Shown: positions 15,943 through 23,988 of the stretch, one piece after another
Layout of the letters: each line of letters starts with the position of its first letter
Position numbering within the stretch: position 1 is the first letter of the stretch
Assembly (NCBI GenBank): GCA_947624245.1
Contig: CANQJL010000030.1
Coordinates: 1-32,479 of the forward strand
Origin: an uncultured Acetatifactor sp.
Lineage (GTDB): Bacteria > Bacillota > Clostridia > Lachnospirales > Lachnospiraceae
DNA length: 32,479 bases
Direction: 5' to 3'
The notes under the pieces: model-generated
What the model was told of the DNA's origin: nothing
Databases searched by the model: none
The model's input: the letters and a program-made list of their open reading frames with translations, nothing else
Position numbers and translations under genes: made by a program

Positions 15943-15972
15943 ATTATAAGAATCTCGGGCGGTGCCTGTCAA
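15943..15972 (-). promoter_or_regulatory. Strong promoter of the reverse rubrerythrin gene
   Basis: On the minus strand, TTGACA (15967-15972) and TATAAT (15943-15948) are both perfect hexamers, spaced 18 bp apart. The leader is about 30 nt, ending in the AAAGGAGG site. It faces away from the histidine kinase gene. Confidence 0.75.
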
Positions 15973-16109
15973 TAAGAAATAGCGGCAGTTTAGATTTTTT
16001 TAATGATATTATTTCATTCAATTTACACTTTTAGGAGAGAAATGTGGTATGATTAAAAACGGGTAAATACAGCCCGCAAGTATGCTGCGGGGCGGGACCG
16101 GAGAAAGAA

Positions 16110-17591
16110 ATGAAATTCAAGACAAGGCTTAGAGTCACATTTATCATCATCATTCTTCTGCCGATGGCGCTGATGGCGTTCGCGTTCTGCGGGATCGGCC
16201 TCTATCTGATGAACGTGCAGAAAGGTCTGCCGATCGATCAGATAGACTATACCTTCATGTCGGAGAATATGCAGGAGATGGTGAACGCCACGGAGAAGGC
16301 GTACCTGACATTGTGGGAGCAGGCGCAGACGGACCCGTCCAAGCTGGCCGACAGGGAATATTTGGACCAGGTCAGCTCCAAGATCGCGCGCAGATCCACA
16401 TACATTATTGTCAGAAAAGAGGACGAGCTGTACTACGCCGGAAACGAGCCGGCGGCGAAGCTGATCTTTCCCAAGCTTCCGGATTACGGCGAGGACGATA
16501 TCTCACATGAATCCGGTTATTACTACGACGAGTATGACAAATATGTAAAGCAGATCGATTTTCTGTTTCCGGACGGAAGCAGGGGAAGCGTATTTGTGGT
16601 ATCCAGAGTGAATGCGCTGATCTCCAGACATCTGCTGATAGATATGATGGTGGCTATCCTGCTGATCCTGATCTTTACCGGCGTCATGCTGACAAGGTGG
16701 ATCCATAAGGGCGTGTTCGACCCCATTAACGAGCTGAACACGGCAATGCAGGAGATCAAGGAGGGCAATCTGGAATACGCTCTCGAGACGGATGCAAAGG
16801 GTGAGATCGGCGATCTGTACCGCAATTATGAAGACATGCGTCTGCAGCTGAAGGAGTCTACGGAAGAAAACCGAGAGAACGAGAAACAGAACAAAGAGTT
16901 CATCAGCAATATCTCCCATGACCTGAAGACCCCCATCACTGCCATCAAGGGCTATGTGGAGGGCATCATGGACGGCGTGACCAACACGCCGGAGAAGATG
17001 GATAAATACATCAAGACGATCTACAACAAAGCCAACGACATGGAGAGGCTGATCAACGAGCTGACCTTTTATTCGGGCATAGACAACAACCGTATTCCCT
17101 ACGACTACCACCGCATCAATGTGGCGGAGTACTTTGGAGACTGTGTCGAGGAGGTCGGTCTGGATCTGGAGTCAAAAAATATACAGCTGAACTACTCCAA
17201 CCTGACGCCGCCGGATACGCTGGTCATCGCCGATCCGGAACAGATGAAAAAGGTCATCAACAACATTATCAGCAACAGTGTGAAATATATGGATAAATCA
17301 CACGGGGTCATTGATATCCGGATCTTGGACGAGACGGATTCCATTCGGATAGAGATCGAGGACAACGGCAAGGGCATTGCCCAGAAGGACCTGCCCAGAA
17401 TCTTTGAGCGGTTCTACCGCACGGACACATCGCGCAACTCCGCTCAGGGCGGCAGCGGAATCGGTCTTTCCATTGTGAAGAAGATCATTGAGGATCACGG
17501 CGGATATATCTGGGCTACCAGCCGTGAGGGCGAAGGCACCTGTATGCACTTTGTGCTTAGAAAATATATAGAACTGCCCACGGGAAATTAA
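16110..17591 (+). CDS. HAMP-domain sensor histidine kinase
   Basis: A 493-residue inner-membrane kinase. Membrane helix 1 (about 9-34) and helix 2 (about 174-196) bracket an extracytoplasmic sensor domain of about 140 residues rich in Tyr and acidic residues. A HAMP linker follows (197-250), then the dimerisation domain with H270 in FISNISHDLKTPITAIKGY, and the ATPase domain with the N box near 384, DNGKG (418-422), FERFYR (432-437) and GGSGIGL (447-453). All catalytic motifs are intact. The response regulator begins 19 bp downstream, so the two form a pair. GGAGAAAGAA precedes the ATG. A possible extended -10 (TGG then TATGAT, about 16045-16053) lies upstream. The signal is unknown. Confidence 0.93.
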   Translation: MKFKTRLRVTFIIIILLPMALMAFAFCGIGLYLMNVQKGLPIDQIDYTFMSENMQEMVNATEKAYLTLWEQAQTDPSKLADREYLDQVSSKIARRSTYIIVRKEDELYYAGNEPAAKLIFPKLPDYGEDDISHESGYYYDEYDKYVKQIDFLFPDGSRGSVFVVSRVNALISRHLLIDMMVAILLILIFTGVMLTRWIHKGVFDPINELNTAMQEIKEGNLEYALETDAKGEIGDLYRNYEDMRLQLKESTEENRENEKQNKEFISNISHDLKTPITAIKGYVEGIMDGVTNTPEKMDKYIKTIYNKANDMERLINELTFYSGIDNNRIPYDYHRINVAEYFGDCVEEVGLDLESKNIQLNYSNLTPPDTLVIADPEQMKKVINNIISNSVKYMDKSHGVIDIRILDETDSIRIEIEDNGKGIAQKDLPRIFERFYRTDTSRNSAQGGSGIGLSIVKKIIEDHGGYIWATSREGEGTCMHFVLRKYIELPTGN

Positions 17592-17610
17592 CGGCGGAAC
17601 GGAGGGAGCT

Positions 17611-18303
17611 ATGAGCAGGATTTTGATCATCGAGGACGAGGTCGCAATTGCCGATCTGGAAAAGGACTATTTGGAACTCAGCGATTTCCAAGTGGATATC
17701 TGTAATACCGGAGACGAGGGATTAGATACGGCTCTGTCCGGAAATTACGATCTGGTAATACTGGATCTGATGCTGCCGGGAATGGACGGCTTCGAGGTAT
17801 GCAGACAGATCAGGGAGAAGAAGAACATTCCCATTCTGATGGTATCCGCAAAGAAAGATGATATCGACAAGATCAGAGGACTGGGCCTCGGTGCCGACGA
17901 CTACATGACAAAGCCCTTCAGCCCCAGCGAACTGGTGGCCAGAGTCAAAGCACATATGGCGCGATATGAGAGACTGGTGGGAACAAATCAGAAACCGCAG
18001 AATGACATTGTGGAGATACGGGGCATCCGGATCGACAAGACCGCCCGCAGGGTATATGTGGACGGGGTAGAGAAGACCTTTACCACCAAGGAATTCGATC
18101 TGCTGACATTTCTGGCGGAGAATCCGAACCATGTCTTTACAAAGGACGAGCTGTTCCGCGAAATATGGGATATGGACTCCATCGGAGACATTGCCACCGT
18201 CACGGTACACATTAAAAAGATACGCGAAAAGATCGAGGCCGATACGGCAAAGCCCCAATATATCGAAACAATATGGGGCGTCGGCTACAGATTTAAGGTT
18301 TGA
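17611..18303 (+). CDS. OmpR/PhoB-family response regulator
   Basis: Partner of the preceding kinase. The 230-residue protein has an N-terminal receiver domain with the acidic pocket E8/D9, phosphoacceptor D52 in VILDLMLPGMDG, and K101 in MTKPFSP. A C-terminal winged-helix DNA-binding domain follows (about 130-229), ending in VTVHIKKIREKI and TIWGVGYRFKV, as usual for the family. GGAGGGAGCT precedes the ATG. No adjacent target gene stands out; the following 58-residue gene and rRNA methyltransferase appear to have a separate promoter. Confidence 0.95.
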   Translation: MSRILIIEDEVAIADLEKDYLELSDFQVDICNTGDEGLDTALSGNYDLVILDLMLPGMDGFEVCRQIREKKNIPILMVSAKKDDIDKIRGLGLGADDYMTKPFSPSELVARVKAHMARYERLVGTNQKPQNDIVEIRGIRIDKTARRVYVDGVEKTFTTKEFDLLTFLAENPNHVFTKDELFREIWDMDSIGDIATVTVHIKKIREKIEADTAKPQYIETIWGVGYRFKV

Positions 18304-18406
18304 AAAATATAAGATTCTTAAAATTTAATAAAGCTAAATAATTTTATAAAAAAGTATGGCAATTTTATATCCTTTGTGTTACAATGATGACAAAGGAGTA
18401 TGTCAT

Positions 18407-18583
18407 ATGAATATTATAAATTATTTAAAAAAGCAGAACAAAACACACATCTTTTCCCGTTTCCGCCGTCGTTCGCCGGAGGAGCTCGAAGCGCAGCGGC
18501 AGGCGGAGATTGAGCAGCTGAAGCAGATGCTGGAGGAATACAGGAAGCGCATAGAAAGCGAGGAAGCTCAGGAAAAGAAGTGA
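18407..18583 (+). CDS. Unknown 58-residue basic/coiled-coil protein
   Basis: I do not recognise this protein. It is basic at the N-terminus (KKQNKTHIFSRFRRRSPEE), then forms a highly charged, probably helical or coiled-coil stretch rich in Glu, Gln and Lys to the end. There is no membrane segment. AAAGGAG lies 8 bp before the ATG, and a TACAAT -10-like sequence with a weak -35 lies about 30 bp upstream, both supporting expression. It lies between the response regulator and the methyltransferase genes, in their direction. Confidence 0.6.
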   Translation: MNIINYLKKQNKTHIFSRFRRRSPEELEAQRQAEIEQLKQMLEEYRKRIESEEAQEKK

Positions 18584-18631
18584 GAGCGAAAATAACGTAC
18601 AGGAGTGCGGCTGGAAAGGCGTAGATCAGAT

Positions 18632-20050
18632 ATGTTGCCGGAGGCGTTTCTGAACAGAATGCAGCAGATGCTGGGAGAAGAATACGAGGATTTTTTATCT
18701 GCCCTGACGCAGGAACGATATCAGGCGCTTCGGTTGAACGGCAGGAAGGCCGCCGTGCAGGATCTGGGTTTTGCGCATCTGCGAAAGGTCCCCTGGGCGA
18801 AGGACGGATATTATTATGAAAGCCAGGACCGGCCGGGAAGACACCCGTATCACGAGGCGGGACTGTACTACATACAGGAGCCCAGCGCCATGGTTGTGGC
18901 AGAGCTTCTGGATGTAAAGCCCGGCGAGAGAATTCTTGACCTTTGCGCGGCGCCGGGGGGAAAGAGCACGCAGATTGCCGCGGATCTAAAGGGAACGGGA
19001 CTGCTTCTCTGCAACGAGATCCATCCGGCCAGAGCGAAGATCCTCTCGGAGAACATAGAGCGCATGGGGATCTGTAATGCCATGGTCATGAACGAGACGC
19101 CCGGAAGGCTGGCGGAGTTCTTTCCGGAATATTTCGATAAGATATTGGTCGATGCGCCCTGCTCGGGGGAGGGAATGTTTCGGAAAAATCAGGCGGCCTG
19201 TGAGGAGTGGAGTCCGGAAAATGTGGAGGCGTGCGCCGCAAGGCAGGACGAGATACTGGACTGTGCGGCGGCTATGCTGCGGCCCGGCGGCCGTCTTGTG
19301 TATTCTACCTGTACCTTTGCCCCTCAGGAGAATGAGGGAAGCATAGAGAGATTTGCGGGCAGGAACGATGATTTTCATATTCTGCCGATAGATAAGGAGT
19401 CTCTGGGATTGACGGACTGTGACGGTGTGCCGGAATGGGGAGGCGGCCTTCCCGAATTGGCGTTCACCCTTCGGCTGTGGCCCCACAGGGTGAACGGGGA
19501 GGGACATTTTGCCGCCGTTCTGCAGAAGGCGGGCAGCGTGCCGTCCGGATATCGGAGCCGGTCCGTGAACGGGGCGGTAAAAGGGATTCCGAAGAAGGAA
19601 CTGCGAGAGTTCGAGGAGTTTTGTGCGGACAGTCTGATCCTGCCGGAAGGGGATTTTCTTCGGGAGATCGGTGCCGCATTGGGAATGGGCGAGGAGACGG
19701 TATTTGTCAGGTTCGGCGATAATCTGTACATTGTCCCTGCCGATATGCCGGACCCGAAAGGATTGAAGGTGCTGAGGACGGGGCTGCATCTGGGCGGGCT
19801 GAAGAAGAACCGTTTTGAACCGTCCCATGCCTTTGCGTTGGCAATCGCGCCGAAAAATGTGCGGCGCAGACGGAATCTGGGAGCGGACGATCCCCTGATC
19901 GCCGCCTATTTGAACGGTCAGACCTTTGCCGCAGAGGGAGAGAAAGGCTGGTATCTGATCTGTGTGGACGGTTTTGCGCTGGGATGGGGAAAGCTTGCCG
20001 GCGGTGTGATGAAAAACCATTACCCCAGGGGACTTCGCATTCCTTATTAA
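18632..20050 (+). CDS. rsmF: RsmF-like rRNA (cytosine-C5) methyltransferase
   Basis: A 472-residue SAM-dependent m5C methyltransferase of the RsmB/RsmF/NOP2 family. SAM is bound by LDLCAAPGGKSTQIA (about 102-116). The two catalytic cysteines are C177 in DAPCSGEGMFRKN, a form specific to the RsmF/YebU branch, and C227 in YSTCTFAPQEN. The C-terminal 180 residues match the extra RNA-binding part of RsmF proteins. RsmF methylates 16S rRNA; the exact position in this organism is not shown. ATG 18632 is chosen (GGAAAGG about 12 bp upstream); a GTG at 18605 in frame has a binding site that is too close. The RluA-type gene follows after 20 bp. Confidence 0.88.
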   Translation: MLPEAFLNRMQQMLGEEYEDFLSALTQERYQALRLNGRKAAVQDLGFAHLRKVPWAKDGYYYESQDRPGRHPYHEAGLYYIQEPSAMVVAELLDVKPGERILDLCAAPGGKSTQIAADLKGTGLLLCNEIHPARAKILSENIERMGICNAMVMNETPGRLAEFFPEYFDKILVDAPCSGEGMFRKNQAACEEWSPENVEACAARQDEILDCAAAMLRPGGRLVYSTCTFAPQENEGSIERFAGRNDDFHILPIDKESLGLTDCDGVPEWGGGLPELAFTLRLWPHRVNGEGHFAAVLQKAGSVPSGYRSRSVNGAVKGIPKKELREFEEFCADSLILPEGDFLREIGAALGMGEETVFVRFGDNLYIVPADMPDPKGLKVLRTGLHLGGLKKNRFEPSHAFALAIAPKNVRRRRNLGADDPLIAAYLNGQTFAAEGEKGWYLICVDGFALGWGKLAGGVMKNHYPRGLRIPY

Positions 20051-20070
20051 GGACGTTTCGGAGAGCATAA

Positions 20071-20793
20071 ATGAAGACACAGATCGTCTATGAAGATAAA
20101 GATATATTGGTGGTCTATAAGCCTGCGGGAATCGCCGCGCAGACGGCGCAAGTGGACAGGCAGGACGTTGTCAGCGAGCTGAAGAATTATCTGGCAAAAG
20201 GCGAGGGAGCTTCGCCGTATCTGGGAATCATACACCGATTGGACCAGCCGGTGGAGGGTCTTCTGGTGTTCGCAAAGAACAGGCGGGCCGCCGCCGCGCT
20301 GACGGCGCAGCTTACCGGCGGATCCGGTACTGATTCCGCGAGCCTGAAGAAGCGATACTACGGAATTTTCTGCGGCAGGGCGGAGCATAAGGAGGGCGAG
20401 CTTGCGGACGATCTTTGCAAAGATGCCTCCGGCCGCGCCGTGGCGGCGGAATCGGAAGCCGGTCAAAAGGACCCTCGGGCAAAGCGGGCGGTGCTGCGGT
20501 ATCGTATTCTGCAGGAGACGGATGTGGCAGGGATACCGCTTTCCCTGGCAGACATACAGATCGAGACAGGGCGGTTCCATCAGATCCGCGCTCAGATGGC
20601 CCATGCGGGAATGAATCTTCTGGGAGATATGAAATACGGAAGCGCCGATTCCATAGAAGCTTCAAGGAAGCTGGGAGTGCGCTGCGCAGCACTGTGCGCT
20701 TACGAGCTTGAATTTTTACATCCGGTCAAAAAAGAAAAACTGAATTTTCGCATCATGCCTCAGGGAAAAGTATTTTCCAATTTTCAACTGTAA
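20071..20793 (+). CDS. RluA-family pseudouridine synthase
   Basis: Isomerises uridine to pseudouridine in rRNA or tRNA. The 240-residue catalytic core has the signature GIIHRLDQPVEGLLVFAKN with catalytic D58, and late in the protein IQIETGRFHQIRAQMAHAG, which matches the family's RTHQIR block with F in place of T. There is no N-terminal S4 domain. Which nucleotide it modifies cannot be told. It starts 20 bp after the rsmF-like gene, with GGAGAG before the ATG, so the two RNA-modification genes are probably co-transcribed. Confidence 0.9.
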   Translation: MKTQIVYEDKDILVVYKPAGIAAQTAQVDRQDVVSELKNYLAKGEGASPYLGIIHRLDQPVEGLLVFAKNRRAAAALTAQLTGGSGTDSASLKKRYYGIFCGRAEHKEGELADDLCKDASGRAVAAESEAGQKDPRAKRAVLRYRILQETDVAGIPLSLADIQIETGRFHQIRAQMAHAGMNLLGDMKYGSADSIEASRKLGVRCAALCAYELEFLHPVKKEKLNFRIMPQGKVFSNFQL

Positions 20794-20872
20794 TGAATTT
20801 GTCGAATTACTGTCATACTAATCCTGACACGCAAAAGGATTTTATCAGACGCACGAAAAGATTGGGGACAGC

Positions 20873-21928
20873 ATGGCAGAGAAACTGAGGGAAAACAGAT
20901 TAGCGGTACTGCTTCTGGTGACGGGAGCAGTTTATTTTTTTCTGAAGGTGATCGCGCCGTTGACGGCGCCCATACTCATCGCCATGCTGTTCGTGACGAT
21001 CTTCGGTCCGCTGCTGCAAAAGCTGCAGAGCAGACTGCATCTCCACAGGCAGATCTGTGCGGTGTTCCTGCTGCTGGCGGCCTGTGTGTTCCTGGGCGCA
21101 CTGGTGTGGGTACTGTTCTCCTGGATCGTGGGAAGTCTGCCGGACTGGTCTGGCGGTCTGAACGCTGTGGAGGAGGGCATCGCCATAGCGGTACACAATG
21201 TCTGCAGCGCCATAGGGCGGGCAATCGGTATAGACAGCGTTTATCTGGAGCAGACAATCTTAGGACAGATAGAGGAAGGAATCGACTATTTTCAACGGCA
21301 GATGCTTCCCGGAATGCTGTCTCAGTCGTTCGCCTATGCAAAGACGCTGGCGGCTTTCGGCGGTTTTCTGCTTACTTTTCTGATCGCAACGGTGCTGTTG
21401 GCGAAGGACTACGACGACATCATGAACCGTCTGCTGGATCGGGAGGAGTGTCATGTGATTCTGGAGATCATCTGCGGGATCATTCGGTATATTGCCACCT
21501 ATGTAAAAGCACAGCTGATCATCATGAGCATTATCGGCACTCTGTCTGCGGCAGTGCTGGGTATAGGGGGAATCCGGCACGGCGTTCTCTGGGGATTGGC
21601 GGCAGGCATCTTAGATGCCTTCCCTTTTATCGGTACGGGCGTAGTGCTGGTGCCGCTTTTCATTCAGCAGCTCTTTTACGGCAATTACGGAAGGGCGGCG
21701 GTGTGTGCGCTTCTCTATATCGCCTGCATTGTGATCAGAGAATTGCTGGAGCCGAAGCTGATCGGTCGGCGGGTGGGCGTGCCGCCCATAGCGATTCTCA
21801 TGTCCCTCTATGCGGGAATCCGACTTTTCGGGGTATGGGGAATCGTGGAAGGGCCCCTCGGTTTTGTGATCGTCTGTCAGACGTATCGGAGCCTAGAATG
21901 CCGCCTGGAGGACAAAGCGTCAAAATAA
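20873..21928 (+). CDS. AI-2E family membrane transporter
   Basis: A 351-residue integral membrane protein of the AI-2E (formerly UPF0118) family. It has about seven to eight helices: two at the N-terminus (LAVLLLVTGAVYFFLKVIAP and a second at 30-50), a soluble segment (about 85-155), then the conserved block LIIMSIIGTLSAAVLGIGG, ILDAFPFIGTGVVLVPLF and the late ELLEPKLIGRRVGVPPIAIL. The family includes the E. coli protein TqsA and the sporulation protein YtvI, and several members are Na+/H+ or uncharacterised exporters, so transport of AI-2 should not be assumed although luxS is in the window. TGGGGA lies 4 bp before the ATG. Confidence 0.88.
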   Translation: MAEKLRENRLAVLLLVTGAVYFFLKVIAPLTAPILIAMLFVTIFGPLLQKLQSRLHLHRQICAVFLLLAACVFLGALVWVLFSWIVGSLPDWSGGLNAVEEGIAIAVHNVCSAIGRAIGIDSVYLEQTILGQIEEGIDYFQRQMLPGMLSQSFAYAKTLAAFGGFLLTFLIATVLLAKDYDDIMNRLLDREECHVILEIICGIIRYIATYVKAQLIIMSIIGTLSAAVLGIGGIRHGVLWGLAAGILDAFPFIGTGVVLVPLFIQQLFYGNYGRAAVCALLYIACIVIRELLEPKLIGRRVGVPPIAILMSLYAGIRLFGVWGIVEGPLGFVIVCQTYRSLECRLEDKASK

Positions 21929-21929
21929 T

Positions 21930-21958
21930 TTGACGAACCGAGCCGGCAGGACTATCAT
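21930..21958 (+). promoter_or_regulatory. Promoter of the O-antigen-ligase-like gene
   Basis: TTGACG (21930-21935) and TATCAT (21953-21958) are spaced 17 bp apart, directly after the transporter stop codon. The leader to the chosen ATG is about 50 nt. Confidence 0.5.
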
Positions 21959-22015
21959 AAATTTAATAGAAATATGGAGCGGTGTGTATACGAAAAGTAT
22001 TCAGGAGGCATGGAA

Positions 22016-23647
22016 ATGCTGCGTCGGTTCTTGAAAATTGTGATAGATTACGGGATATGCGTCTATATGATTCTGATATTGGCGGTGATGCCTCTCTATA
22101 ATCGGGAGGGATTCTATACTCCGAATGCATATTCCCACATTGGCACGGATAAATCCTATTTTTTTAATATGGTCACGGTGAACATGGGCAAGGTCCTGAT
22201 CCCTGCGGCAGCGGTGTATCTGGCCGTATTGCTGATATGCGAAAGGCGTAGGTTCTGGGAGAAGCTGCGCAGAAATATGACATGGACGGATCTGTTTGCC
22301 GCAGGATACGGTCTGGCTCTGGTGCTTTCCTTTCTGCTTTCCGAATACAGGAGCGATGCCCTGTGGGGGGCGAACGGCTGGTACATGGGCTTCTGGCCGC
22401 AGATGTTTTTGGTGCTGGTGTACTTTTTTATAGCAAAGCTCTGGAAGCCCAGAGTGTGGATGTTTTATCTGATGCTGGGCGTTTCGGCGGTGGTTTTTCT
22501 GTTGGGATATCTGAACCGGATGAAGATCGATCCCCTGGGCATGACGACGGACAATGCCAGCTTTATCTCGACCATCGGAAATATCAACTGGTACTGCGGC
22601 TATGTTGTGTCCGTTTTCTTTGCCGGAGCGGTGCTTCTGTGGAGATGCGGCAGAGAGAAGCCGTGGGCGAAGGTCCTTCTGATGCTCTATGTGGCGGTGG
22701 GCTATGGGACGCTGCTGACGCAGGGCAGCGACAGCGGTATGCTGACTCTGGCGGTAATGGCGCTGGTGCTGTTCGTCCTGTCGGCTCCGGACAGGGACAG
22801 AATGATAATGTTCTGGGAAGAGATGCTTTTGCTCGGCGAGGTAAGTCTGGTTACATATGCTATTATGAGGTCGGGAATCGTTGAGAACAATTATAATGAC
22901 GGTCTGGGGTACTTTTTGGTCACCGGCTGGCGGCCGTTCCTTTTGATGGGTGTGTCGCTTGTGGTGCTGCTCTTATTCTACCGAAACAGGGAGCACGGAA
23001 ATTATCCGCAAAAGGAGATCTGCCTTTTCGCCCGTGGGATTGCTGTGGCGGCGGTGTGTGCGGTACTGCTCCTTGCGGTCATGATTGCGGTCAACACGGT
23101 GAGGCCCGGAAGTCTGGGGCCCTTGTCAAAGTATTCCCTGTTTACCTTCTCAAAGGATTGGGGGAGCGCCCGAGGCGGCACATGGTCCGCGGGCTGGCTG
23201 TGCTTTGCGGAGCAGGACCTTTTACATAAGCTGGTGGGAACGGGTCCGGATACCATGCCGGCTTATATGTACAGGGACGGCAGCGAGAGGCTTTTAACGT
23301 TAGTCAGGGAGAAATTCGGCAGCCAGACACTGAGCAATGCCCACAACGAATGGCTTACGGTGTTGGTCAATACCGGAATCTTGGGGCTTACGGCTTTTGC
23401 GGGAATGATGGTGTCGGCGATTCGGAAATTTTTGACGGCGGGAAGGAAGAACACTCTGGTCTGTGCCTGCGGATTCTGTATGCTGGCCTATTCCGTGAAC
23501 AATATTTTCAGCTTTCAGCAGGCGATGAACGTAGCTACGATCTTCGTCATCTTCGGTATGGGCGGTGCATTCCTGCAAAAAAGCGCCGCGGAAGAAGCTG
23601 CTGCAGAAGAAGCGCCAAGGCAAGAAACGCCGTCGGCGGAGAGCTGA
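22016..23647 (+). CDS. O-antigen ligase/polymerase-like (Wzy_C) membrane protein
   Basis: A 543-residue polytopic protein with about 11-12 hydrophobic segments. Near residue 442 the large outside loop contains NAHNEWLTVLVNTGILGL, the conserved block of the O-antigen ligase/polymerase superfamily, preceded by GTGPDTM. Such enzymes join lipid-linked glycans on the outer membrane face; in Gram-positive bacteria they assemble surface polysaccharide or glycosylate proteins. The C-terminus is a low-complexity Ala/Glu tail. ATG 22016 is chosen because AGGAGG lies 7 bp upstream; the frame can be extended to 21974 without a binding site. No glycan biosynthesis cluster surrounds it, so the substrate is unknown. 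Confidence 0.85.
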   Translation: MLRRFLKIVIDYGICVYMILILAVMPLYNREGFYTPNAYSHIGTDKSYFFNMVTVNMGKVLIPAAAVYLAVLLICERRRFWEKLRRNMTWTDLFAAGYGLALVLSFLLSEYRSDALWGANGWYMGFWPQMFLVLVYFFIAKLWKPRVWMFYLMLGVSAVVFLLGYLNRMKIDPLGMTTDNASFISTIGNINWYCGYVVSVFFAGAVLLWRCGREKPWAKVLLMLYVAVGYGTLLTQGSDSGMLTLAVMALVLFVLSAPDRDRMIMFWEEMLLLGEVSLVTYAIMRSGIVENNYNDGLGYFLVTGWRPFLLMGVSLVVLLLFYRNREHGNYPQKEICLFARGIAVAAVCAVLLLAVMIAVNTVRPGSLGPLSKYSLFTFSKDWGSARGGTWSAGWLCFAEQDLLHKLVGTGPDTMPAYMYRDGSERLLTLVREKFGSQTLSNAHNEWLTVLVNTGILGLTAFAGMMVSAIRKFLTAGRKNTLVCACGFCMLAYSVNNIFSFQQAMNVATIFVIFGMGGAFLQKSAAEEAAAEEAPRQETPSAES

Positions 23648-23670
23648 GAGAACCGAAAACGTAGGCACAA

Positions 23671-23700
23671 AAAATAGGATCCCGGGAAGGATCCTATTTT
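23671..23700. terminator. Bidirectional terminator between the ligase-like gene and tRNA-Pro
   Basis: AAAATAGGATCC (23671-23682) and GGATCCTATTTT (23689-23700) are perfect 12-bp arms around a 6-base loop. A/T runs on both ends allow termination in both directions: the ligase-like gene from the left and the tRNA from the right (T-rich tail on the minus strand). Confidence 0.85.
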
Positions 23701-23705
23701 GCGGC

Positions 23706-23779
23706 TCGGCGCGACGTGATTCGAACACGCGACCTCTGCGTCCCGAACGCAGCGCTCTACCAAGCTGAGCCACGCGCCG
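23706..23779 (-). tRNA. tRNA-Pro, anticodon CGG
   Basis: The 74-nt minus-strand sequence folds as a complete cloverleaf. The acceptor stem is CGGCGCG/CGCGCCG, the D-arm has GCTC/GAGC with AGCTTGGTA in the loop, and the anticodon arm is CTGCG/CGCAG with loop TTCGGGA, giving anticodon CGG (codon CCG). The T-arm has loop TTCGAAT. The discriminator is A. The 3' CCA is not encoded (GCC follows), so it must be added by nucleotidyltransferase. A promoter lies at 23796-23824 and a terminator at 23671-23700. Confidence 0.95.
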
Positions 23780-23795
23780 CCTTGGTAACATTAAA

Positions 23796-23824
23796 ATAAT
23801 AAATAAAAAGCGAAGGATTGTCAA
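23796..23824 (-). promoter_or_regulatory. tRNA-Pro promoter with a duplicated -35 region
   Basis: On the minus strand, TTGACA (23819-23824) and TATTAT (23796-23801) are spaced by 17 bp; transcription would begin about 10 nt before the mature tRNA. The 17-bp segment GGATTGTCAAGTGAAAA (plus strand, 23815-23831) is repeated with one change at 23836-23852, a 21-bp period, placing a second TTGACG exactly two helical turns upstream. Confidence 0.65.
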
Positions 23825-23856
23825 GTGAAAATGTAGGATCGTCAAGTGAAAAGCCA

Positions 23857-23886
23857 TTGACACATTATTCCGATATAAAGTATAAT
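23857..23886 (+). promoter_or_regulatory. Promoter of the fecR-cyclase-HD-GYP cluster
   Basis: Perfect TTGACA (23857-23862) and TATAAT (23881-23886) are 18 bp apart. The leader to the fecR ATG is about 95 nt. The -35 begins 5 bp beyond the second copy of the 21-bp-spaced direct repeat (23836-23852), so any protein binding the repeats could act on both this promoter and the tRNA promoter. Confidence 0.75.
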
Positions 23887-23988
23887 AAAAATAATACCGA
23901 TACATAGAATAATGCCAAAAATAGGCAGGCTGTGAGAGATGCTGTCAAGGAGCGGCATACGGGTCAATTGAGGCAGGAGGTATGGGAT

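Noticed and set aside
18986..20080. 364-codon minus-strand open frame opposite the rsmF-like gene
   Set aside because: Shadow of a gene with intact catalytic motifs; the antisense product resembles no protein family.
23300..23905. Minus-strand frame crossing the tRNA gene
   Set aside because: Part of its product (RRVAQLGRALRSGRRGRVFE) is the typical mistranslation of a tRNA, and the frame spans a terminator and promoter.
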